DNA from: Trichomonas vaginalis G3
Taxonomy: Eukaryota; Parabasalia; Trichomonadida; Trichomonadidae
Direction: 5' to 3'
NCBI RefSeq assembly: GCF_026262505.1
Contig: NC_067204.1
Location: 13,410,522-13,474,521 of the forward strand
DNA length: 64,000 nt
The notes under the pieces: generated by a model
Databases searched by the model: none
The model's input: the letters and a program-made list of their open reading frames with translations, nothing else
What the model was told of the DNA's origin: nothing
Program-made: the position numbers and the translations under genes
Shown here: positions 58,001 to 64,000 of the stretch, in pieces
Layout of the letters: every line of letters starts with the position of its first letter
How positions within the stretch are numbered: the stretch's first letter is position 1

Positions 58001-59074
58001 CAGCAACAACAAGAAATGCAAATGCCTCCTCCTCAGCAACAACAACAAGAAATGCAAATGCTTCCTCAGCAACAACAACAAGGAATGCAAATGCTTCCTC
58101 AGCAACAACAACAAGGAATGCAAATGCCTCCTCAGCAACAACAACAAGGAATGCAAATGCCTCCTCCTCAGCAGCAACAACAAGAAATGCAAATGCCTCC
58201 TCCTCAGCAACAACAACAAGGAATGCAAATGCCTCCTCAGCAACAACAACAAGGAATGCAAATGCCTCCTCCTCAGCAGCAACAACAAGAAATGCAAATG
58301 CCTCCTCCTCAGCAACAACAACAAGAAATGCAAATGCTTCCTCAGCAACAACAACAAGGAATGCAAATGCTTCCTCAGCAACAACAACAAGGAATGCAAA
58401 TGCTTCCTCAGCAACAACAACAAGGAATGCAAATGCTTCCTCAGCAACAACAACAAGGAATGCAAATGCCTCCTCCTCAGCAACAACAACAAGGAATGCA
58501 AATGCCTCCTCCTCAGCAACAACAACAAGGAATGCAAATGCCTCCTCCTCAGCAACAACAACAAGGAATGCAAATGCCTCCTCCTCAGCAACAACAACAA
58601 GGAATGCAAATGCTTCCTCAGCAACAACAACAAGGAATGAAAATGTCTCCTGCACAGCAGCAAGGATTTAACCCGTTTTACTCTATAATTCAACAATTAA
58701 GCCAGCTCCCTCCTGATATGCAGATACAATTTATGATGATGATGAATAATATGTCACAACTTGCAATGCAAGTCCAAAATCCAACGCAATATCCTGCGCA
58801 ATCAACATATCAATATGGAACTCCAATTCAACAACAATATGCAATTCCAAACCAATTTGGAATGCAAAACCAGCAGCAACAGATTCCGCAACAAAACCAG
58901 CTTGAAATGTCAAACCAATTTGGAATGCTAAATCAACAGCAACTAATTCCACAGCAGAACCAATTTGGTGTACCAAATCAGCAGCAACAGAATCAGTTTG
59001 GAATGCCTAACCAGCAGCAAAACACGGGATTCAATGAAACAAGAAACACAAGATCCCGAAATAGAAAACATTAA
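55058..59074 (+). CDS. giant AAA+/VWA protein, part 5: end of amidotransferase-like fold, third VWA, Pro/Gln repeat tail
   Basis: 1338 codons. Residues 1-130 complete the amidotransferase-like part (TISCAPGDADISPFQPFIIS). Residues 165-400 are a VWA domain of the alpha-kinase (VwkA-like) type: DIDICFVVDGTKSMNNERG (D173, DxTxS), NGGAGDGPEDWVQAFEGMF, KKIMIMITDAGGHGEKF. Residues 400-520 are charged and helical. From about residue 545 to 1195 come about 58 repeats of QQQQQGMQMPPP or QQQQQGMQMLP; residues 1196-1338 are a non-repetitive Gln/Asn/Met/Pro-rich tail ending NTRSRNRKH. Within the repeats the frame changes three times and returns (see Part 2). Confidence 0.75.
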   Translation: MDEPGKNMLRFGDIDSDDAQLFDKRSMIKVPGSERPLYGFNVKTLYEGTTISCAPGDADISPFQPFIISRGGNYANLYYMAPLNSDAGDIILDGSFTRFFNELHEEGTLRFVRNIAVWLLSVERRERNLHDYKRATTWKAKKFDFNIKDVDKSKVQYNTFSSGQDIDICFVVDGTKSMNNERGKVHEFEEKANERSMITGAKSIFKKLMEYTKKKYSDLNVRYSANFFRDAAMAEQLYRHKKQGHGTVDYNVATPFDFKEHGGSINPVEFDKVETNGGAGDGPEDWVQAFEGMFKFHWKPQAKKIMIMITDAGGHGEKFNSKPDRDDEDKEIDRTEGPKVERLIRRIAEEKIDVCFIYTHWNAKQGMKEFKRIYEEAGGSNFKSIEETFANAGQELRQTVSDLITSIVDTAVASFNTSKVKEITLAADAKLPKRKKREQISLEINDQPKSIPNEKSGRKKERVVSGVVEYEEKSQESTPVEVVSETQTTEEGLNKFKDEINSHRNDIKAIEQKVKEQKMTRMINMESIPPAPANIQTANQYFVQSNQQQQGMQGIQMPPPQQQQQGMQMLPQQQQQGMQMPPQQQQQGMQMPPPQQQQQEMQMLPPQQQQQGIQMLPQQQQQGMQMLPQQQQQGMQMLLSNNNKECKCFLLSNNNKECKCLLLSSNNKNANASSATTTRNANASSATTTRNANASSATTTRNSNASSATTTRNSNASSAATTRNSNASSSATTTRMQMPPQQQQQGMQMLPQQQQQGMQMLPQQQQQGMQMPPPQQQQQGMQMPPPQQQQQEMQMPPPQQQQQEMQMLPQQQQQGMQMLPQQQQQGMQMLPQQQQQEMQMLPQQQQQEMQMLPPQQQQQEMQMLPQQQQQGMQMLPQQQQQGMQMPPQQQQQGMQMPPPQQQQQEMQMLPQQQQQGMQMPPPQQQQQGMQMLPQQQQQGMQMLPPQQQQQGMQMLPQQQQQGMQMPPPQQQQQEMQMPPPQQQQQEMQMPPPQQQQQEMQMLPQQQQQGMQMLPQQQQQGMQMPPQQQQQGMQMPPPQQQQQEMQMPPPQQQQQGMQMPPQQQQQGMQMPPPQQQQQEMQMPPPQQQQQEMQMLPQQQQQGMQMLPQQQQQGMQMLPQQQQQGMQMLPQQQQQGMQMPPPQQQQQGMQMPPPQQQQQGMQMPPPQQQQQGMQMPPPQQQQQGMQMLPQQQQQGMKMSPAQQQGFNPFYSIIQQLSQLPPDMQIQFMMMMNNMSQLAMQVQNPTQYPAQSTYQYGTPIQQQYAIPNQFGMQNQQQQIPQQNQLEMSNQFGMLNQQQLIPQQNQFGVPNQQQQNQFGMPNQQQNTGFNETRNTRSRNRKH
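56694..58640. repeat. coding minisatellite, 33/36-bp units
   Basis: About 58 units of CAGCAACAACAACAAGGAAT + GCAAATGCCTCCTCCT-type sequence, 36 bp (QQQQQGMQMPPP) or 33 bp (QQQQQGMQMLP), with GGA/GAA alternation. All three plus frames and two minus frames are free of stops over long stretches; only the Q-frame is taken as coding because it joins the VWA domain upstream to the Gln-rich tail downstream. Confidence 0.9.
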
Positions 59075-59512
59075 TTTTTTATGATTTTATATATTTATAA
59101 ATATAAGTTATATTATTTTTATTTGAGTTAGTTTTTTTAACAAATTATCAATATTTTGAGATTGAAATTAATAAATTAATTGAAGATATTTGATCAAATC
59201 TATATAGTAATAACCATCAAATGATAGCCTTTTATACAATTCAAATCTCAACCATCAGCTTTGCTCTAATTTTCCGAAATCTCACAGGATTGAATTGTAT
59301 AAAAAACGATGTTCCTATCGTGAAAAAGCTATTGAAAAAATCCAATCAAAGTTTACAACTTTACATGCATCGTCTTTTCATCGTCTTTTTTAGAGCCAAA
59401 TTGGAAATTCTTACGCACACATGACATTATATCATATTTATCAAGAAATTTTGCGAAGATTTTTGATATTCAGAAAAACTCTTAGAAAAATAGTCAGACC
59501 TTTAACACAAAA
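59075..59512. other. intergenic region with 14-bp inverted repeat
   Basis: About 440 bp. TTTTATACAATTCA at about 59228 and its exact reverse complement TGAATTGTATAAAA at about 59291 could form a stem around a 50-base loop. No gene is seen; short plus-strand frames here have no coding character. Confidence 0.5.
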
Positions 59513-60703
59513 ATGCATCACGTCGCACCACACGACAACTTCACCATCATCAAGAATGAGAATGAAGTTATTTAGAAGTGCATGGACCAGATCGACAATG
59601 ATTAGTCATTTTGGGTCGCTGATTTCAATCGCGTTCGTCATTGCCTTGCCTTATGGGAAGAAAACTTAAACAGAGTTCACATCCACTACGCTATGAAGTG
59701 CTGCGATGAGCCAGAGCTTCTCAAATTCCTTGCTGACCGTGGTGTTGGCTACGATTGCGCTTCCCAAGATGAAGTCCAGAGAATTCTTGCATTAGGCGTT
59801 GATGCAAACCGTATTGTCTTCGCTCACCCAATCAAGAGCATCGCATCAATCAAATACGCTAAGGAGCACGGAGTTACTCGTTTAGTTTACGACTCTGAAG
59901 AAGAGCTTCGTAAGATCTTACGCTACTACCCAGAAGCTGAAGTCTTCCTTCGTATCAAGCCACGTTTCACACACGCCAAGATTCAGCTCTCCAACAAGTT
60001 CGGCGCTGATCCAAAGGACGTTCCGAAACTCATGCAGCTCGCATCAGAGTTAGGCGCTAACTTCATCGGCTTCTCATTCCACGTTGGCTCACTTTGCGAT
60101 GATATCACAACTTTCCGCGTCGCTCTTGAATACGTAGCCGAATTGAAGGCTAAGGCTGAACAGATCGGCCTTAACGTTTCATTCGTTGATATCGGCGGCG
60201 GCTTCCTTCCACCATCAGTCAAAGCCAAATACACATTTGCCGAAATCGCTGAAGCTATCAATACAGCTATCGACGAACTATTCGATGGTGATGAGATCGA
60301 GTTCCTCGCTGAGCCAGGCCGCTTCATTGCTTCTGATTTCATGGATCTTGTTATTCCAGTCATCTCCGTCAAGGACCACCACGAAGATGGTGAAGAACAG
60401 TCTGTCTTCATGGCAGAAGGTATCTACGGCGCTTTCAACGCTCTCAACTACGACCACGCTGAGCCACACTTCTTAATCAGAACAGAAGGAGCTGCTGACG
60501 GCGAAAGAGTCAAGACAACACTTTGGGGACAAACATGCGACTCCGCTGACCTCGTCTACGAAGAACTCTTATGGCCAAGACTCGAAGTTGGTGATTACCT
60601 TACAATCGAGAAGTTCGGCGCTTACACTTACTCTCCAACATCATTCTTCAACGGATTCCCACACCACAAAGTCTTCCACATCAACGAAGAAGATAAAGAG
60701 TAA
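59513..60703 (+). pseudogene. ornithine decarboxylase, with two in-frame TAG codons
   Basis: 397 codons from ATG at 59513, start MHHVAPHDNFTIIKNENEV. In-frame TAG codons stand at 59573-59575 (codon 21) and 59603-59605 (codon 31); after that the frame is open to the end. PLP-dependent type III decarboxylase motifs: HIHYAMKCC with the Schiff-base lysine at codon 62, HVGSLCDDITTF, VDIGGGFLPP, AEPGRFIASDF, and WGQTCDSADLVYEE with the active-site cysteine. The C-terminus closes with PTSFFNGFPHHKVFH. The enzyme makes putrescine from ornithine, the first step of polyamine synthesis. GC-rich codon choice typical of highly expressed genes. A protein starting at Met 61 would lack the first beta strand. 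Either an early pseudogene or two sequence errors. Confidence 0.9.
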
Positions 60704-61280
60704 ATTTCCAACATAAATATAGAAATGGATTCAATTGAATCTATAATTAGTTCATTTAAATTCTCTACTTGTATACAATTTTACTTTCTTTTTCTATTCT
60801 TTTCTCAAAATATTTAAAAATTGAATATTTTATTTAATTTTGTTTTGTGATTATTGCAAAACTTACTCTAATTTCATGAACACTAAGATAATTTTTGATC
60901 AATATGAATGAAAAAGAAGAAATATCAAATATCAATTTCTTATCTATTTGAATGAGAAATTGTCATTTTCTATATATATACTTCATCGTGTAAGCATTTG
61001 TTCAAGAAGAAAAATACTCTTTAAGTTCCACATGAACAAGTATTGTGGGCTCAAAAATTACTTTGTACAAGGATAGATAATTGCATTCATTCAATAAAAC
61101 TATATTCGCAATACGAACCAATCTATGTGAGTGCATATTGCTATATACAGTTTCCTCTTAAAGTCTTTTGATGGCAAGATAGAGAGGCCCAAAGTCTCCT
61201 AATATTTTGTTATCAAAATTTATAGGTAATATGCGAGGAACTTTAATTCATTAAAAAGAGTTGATTAATTAATTAATTAA
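60704..61280. other. intergenic region, nothing recognised
   Basis: About 580 bp, AT-rich, with stops in all frames and a TTAATTAATTAATTAA run just before the MITE-like element. Confidence 0.6.
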
Positions 61281-61403
61281 GGGTGCACTTACACCCCTAT
61301 GACAGGGCATTCAATTCAGATGTTTAAGGTTAAATTTCAATGAAGCGCTTCACGTCAGTTGTTAAAAATTTGAATTAAAGTCAGATGGGCGTAAGTGCAG
61401 CCT
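61281..61403. mobile_element. possible MITE with 16-bp imperfect terminal inverted repeats
   Basis: Left end GGGTGCACTTACACCCC, right end GGGCGTAAGTGCAGCC, whose reverse complement GGCTGCACTTACGCCC agrees at 14 of 16 positions. 123 bp in all. The left end follows TTAA and the right is followed by TAAAAAATTAA; no exact target duplication. The interior has no gene. It lies 14 bp from the end of the thioredoxin gene. Confidence 0.5.
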
Positions 61404-61417
61404 AAAAAATTAATTTT

Positions 61418-62200
61418 TTATAATTCTTGTTTCTCATCATTTTGTTGAGTTTCATTTGTTTCTGTTGAGTTAGACATTGATTGCAGCAAGTTTGATTCTC
61501 TCTCCAAGTAGTTCTGGAAAGCTTCTTTCTCTTCGTCAGGAACAGGGTTTTCTTCATCGAGGGACATGATGATTGTCAAGAGATGGTTGGCCAACTCTGT
61601 TGAATCAGGCATTACTGTCTCAATATCGATCTTTTGGTCGGAAATGATCTTGAGATTTCTGATGTATTCGTCCTTTGTTCTCTGGCAGTAGAGTTGTGTC
61701 TTGTTCTTGCCGCCATCCTTGAACAAATATAATGTTGGAACACCTCTCATGCTTGGAAATCCTTCAGAGCAGCCATTTCTCGAAATGTCGATGTATCCAA
61801 CTCTGATGTTGGCTTTTGCATCATGTAAAGCTGTTGCCAACTCTGTAATAACTGGTATGATGGCTCTGCAGTGCGGGCATGTTGGTTTCATGTACAAAAT
61901 CAAAGATTCGGAAGTTGTATTTGAAATAAAATCGAGATAATTCTTTCCTACAACTTTCTGGAATACTTCATCGTATTCTGGAATATCTTCGCTCTGGTAT
62001 TCTGGAACAATTTCGCCGTTAACAGCTCTTTCGAAGAGATCTTTCGTAATTCTGTAGAATTCATCGGCATTGAAGTCATTTTCGAGGAGTTCTGTTGGGT
62101 ATAATCCCGAAATGTTGTAGTAGTAAAGCTCTCTTGGGTTGGTAAATGCGATTTTAATCTTACGTTTTTTAAGTCATGAATTCGTAAGAAAGTGCGACAT
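61418..62200 (-). pseudogene. ER thioredoxin-domain (PDI-like) protein, early TGA
   Basis: The frame starts ATG at 62200 (MSHFLTNS), meets TGA at codon 9, then is open for 251 codons with no further ATG until the CPHC region. After the TGA it reads KIKIAFTNPRELYYYNISGL, a b-type domain, then a thioredoxin domain SLILYMKPTCPHCRAIIPV with redox motif CPHC, RVGYIDISRNGC, and GVPTLYLFKDGG with the cis-proline. The C-terminus is NDEKQEL, i.e. KQEL, a KDEL-like ER retention signal. It would make or shuffle disulfides in the ER. The missing signal peptide fits a lost or damaged start. Length 260 codons is short for a PDI with two domains. Confidence 0.8.
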
Positions 62201-62342
62201 TATTAAATAAATTAGTAATAAATATTATATACTAAACACATTAAAAAATTAACATTAATTTTAAAATAATTTATTTTTTATCTTTTATAAAAGAAGCTAT
62301 ATATAGATGATGTCAGATATTCCGCGATTAATTAAACATTGT
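62201..62342. other. short AT-rich intergenic region
   Basis: About 140 bp upstream of the thioredoxin gene. No initiator-like element could be placed with confidence, and no other gene is seen. Confidence 0.5.
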
Positions 62343-62346
62343 TTAA

Positions 62347-64000
62347 GGGTATAGTCCACTAAAAATTTTTAAGTTTTGACAATGAAAATAAGCTCTGTGA
62401 CCATGTAAATATATATCTATGCAAAACGAGAGGTTATGCCATAATTTTTTTTAGTTATCAAATTTCCCTTTTTTTGAGAGAAGTCTCTCAATAATTTGAG
62501 AAGAATCTTTGATATAAAGAGATACACATTTGTAGAACGAAGTAAGTGTTTTCCAAACATTTTATATGTTCATCCTGTATAACAATATCAAGCTGCATAG
62601 TGCCATCTTGTGCGTTTGCTATTTTATGTACTTTTCATTGAGATAATCCCTCTTCTCGGGTGATTTTAACAGTCAACTCAATTTTAAAATAAAGATTTCA
62701 TCAAAATGATTTCGAAATTCGGATATTGATTATATAAATAGCACTGTTAACATATTTTTGGATGAGTAAAAAATACCTTGTTTTGTATGCATTTAGTACA
62801 CCTTTATTTTGATTAAAACTATAAAATTTTTATTCCTTATATAATAAATAGTATATGTTACATAAACATGAAATTCAATAGCATTCAATTTTGGATTTTT
62901 TAGATTTGGTAAATTTTAGAAGAAATAAAATCAGCAATCAAAATAAAGAAACTTTTTGTATCTTCTATGATTACCTTTTTACTAAATTTGCATTAAAAAG
63001 TAAATTATCTGTATTATTCTGTGAGCACAAGCCCTCAGTTATGCTGGTAGTGAATGATGAATCGTCATTTTGCGAAGAGAACGCGATTATTAAGGTAATT
63101 TTGAGAATTGTCTTGAATTATTTAAAATTAAAGTTAATTGAATAGGTAGGATAACTAGCCTTTGCTAAATTTGTATAATTTGACCTTATTCTAGTTGGAT
63201 CTGAGAATATTTTGCTGAAAAAATAAATTTTATCGCCGATTTATGAAAATTTCTCTGATGGGACCGACTCGCTGAAACGTATTAGTGTTAATGGTAACTT
63301 GTCTGAAATTTCAAATTTTTTTCGAAATCCAAAAAATCACAAACAAAAGCATCAAAATTAGATTTGCATTTAAGCTTTTCATTTTTTTTTTGGAAAATAA
63401 AAATATTTTTCCCCAATAAAGTTTATTTTTACTTTTGAGAGGAATAGAAACGTTATTTTGGAATTTTGAAACGACAGAAATGTTCCATTTTTAATGTAGA
63501 TTCTAAAATGGGGTCAAATTTTTGATTGAACCGTTATCCATTGAAAAACCTCGATTTAAAAATGTTATTCCAAAATATTCATCTAATGATATAGTATATA
63601 TTTATTAATTATTACTTTTTATTCAATTTTCACTTTTGGCGGGATTTCATTTTTTTGTTGTTGTATGGGCCATATTGTTCACCCAAAACGGAAAACAAAG
63701 GCAATGCATAACATTTTACTCCACGAACGTCGTCGACTCTCAGCGCGACAGATGCTTGGTGCTTGCATAATGACCGGAATGCCATATACAAAAGGTGCTC
63801 GCTTTCTTTCTCTTTGTGGAACTAAGCCCCCTGTGAAGAGTGGTGTCATGAGACAACAGAGATTTTGTGACGATAAGATTAGAAGACTTAAAAGTATTTC
63901 CCTAATGCTGTCGAGAAAGTCCTTCAGTGGTTACTTATCCATTGATGCAAGATGGACGCACAGGCGAAACTCGCCAAGTTGTACAGTAACTGCGCTCGAT
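62347..64000 (+). mobile_element. second Kolobok-like transposon, 5' part (runs off the window)
   Basis: TTAA (62343-62346) is followed by GGGTATAGTCCACT, a GG-starting terminus like that of other TTAA-inserting elements. The transposase gene starts at 63665. The left non-coding part is about 1.3 kb and AT-rich. The right end lies outside the window, so the inverted repeat cannot be confirmed; the boundary is inferred. Confidence 0.45.
63665..64000 (+). CDS. Kolobok-like transposase, N-terminal part (partial)
   Basis: 112 codons from ATG (MGHIVHPKRKTKAMHNILL), open to the window end. A basic N-terminus is followed by a helical region (RRRLSARQMLGACIMTGMPY), and near the end YLSIDARWTHRRNSPSCTV, which aligns with LLFDGSWSQRRNAMFCYV of the transposase at 27071, including the first catalytic Asp. 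Low overall similarity to that protein shows it is a separate family. Confidence 0.7.
   Translation, partial: MGHIVHPKRKTKAMHNILLHERRRLSARQMLGACIMTGMPYTKGARFLSLCGTKPPVKSGVMRQQRFCDDKIRRLKSISLMLSRKSFSGYLSIDARWTHRRNSPSCTVTALD

Noticed and set aside
56682-58696. Very long frames on both strands through the Q-repeat region (SNNNKECKC, SATTTRNANAS, LLLLLRRHLHS, FLVVVAEEEAFA readings)
   Set aside because: They are by-products of a stop-free 33/36-bp repeat; only the Q-frame connects to non-repetitive coding sequence on both sides. Short parts of two other frames are used only between the three compensating indels.
40540-59074. Operon-like set of separate genes with overlapping starts and stops
   Set aside because: Trichomonads do not use coupled translation, and the domain order across the overlaps fits one continuous protein.
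59221-59669. Plus-strand frames just ahead of the ornithine decarboxylase
   Set aside because: The first has no coding character; the second overlaps the true decarboxylase N-terminus in another frame.
62891-63145. 84-aa frame (MDFLDLVNFRRNKISNQNKE)
   Set aside because: Short, AT-rich, inside the presumed non-coding part of a transposon, with no recognisable domain or promoter. Kept out of the gene list.

Overview
The window looks like nuclear DNA of a trichomonad, most likely Trichomonas vaginalis or a close relative. This is inferred from AT-rich, apparently intron-less protein genes in the standard code, giant virus-like Maverick/Polinton elements, TTAA-flanked Kolobok-type DNA transposons, a decayed ankyrin-repeat gene of the kind expanded in trichomonads, and host genes typical of protists (HECT E3 ligase, ornithine decarboxylase, ER thioredoxin protein). 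I could run no search, so the species call is knowledge-based inference.

Layout. 1-18551: most of one Maverick (element A), open at the left window edge, with fibre, integrase, HNH endonuclease, packaging ATPase, SF3 helicase, minor and major capsid genes, several unrecognised genes and many repeat blocks. 18552-19895: a junction with a GC-rich hairpin, a run of 21 T, a 218-bp copy of one end of a hairpin repeat seen again at 34.1 kb, and about 1 kb of featureless AT-rich DNA. 19896-29120: part of a second, inverted Maverick (element B) with integrase, phage-type tail fibre and a D12-class adenine methyltransferase gene; a 2430-bp Kolobok-like transposon (26354-28783, TTAA duplications) sits inside that methyltransferase gene. 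Both Mavericks are treated as fossils: A has several breaks, B has few apart from the transposon insertion. Their shared 194-aa protein is about 96% identical, so the two copies are closely related and probably recent.

29128-64000 is host DNA: a decayed large unknown gene; a 1.25-kb element built on a near-perfect 426-bp inverted repeat; an intact 1173-aa HECT ubiquitin ligase followed by a decayed copy of its own 3' end; a decayed ankyrin gene; an 18.5-kb gene in five overlapping reading frames for a giant protein with six AAA+ modules, a long helical linker, two VWA-like domains, an amidotransferase-like fold, a third VWA domain and a Pro/Gln repeat tail; an ornithine decarboxylase with two in-frame TAG codons; a possible MITE; an ER thioredoxin-domain protein ending in KQEL; and the start of a second Kolobok-like transposase.

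The most notable items are the giant AAA+/VWA protein, which resembles midasin in its front half but not its back half; the long hairpin element; and the bacteriophage-type tail fibre in a eukaryotic Maverick. Many host genes here carry one or a few frame breaks, so either the region is decaying or the assembly has residual errors; the intact HECT gene argues against uniform poor quality.
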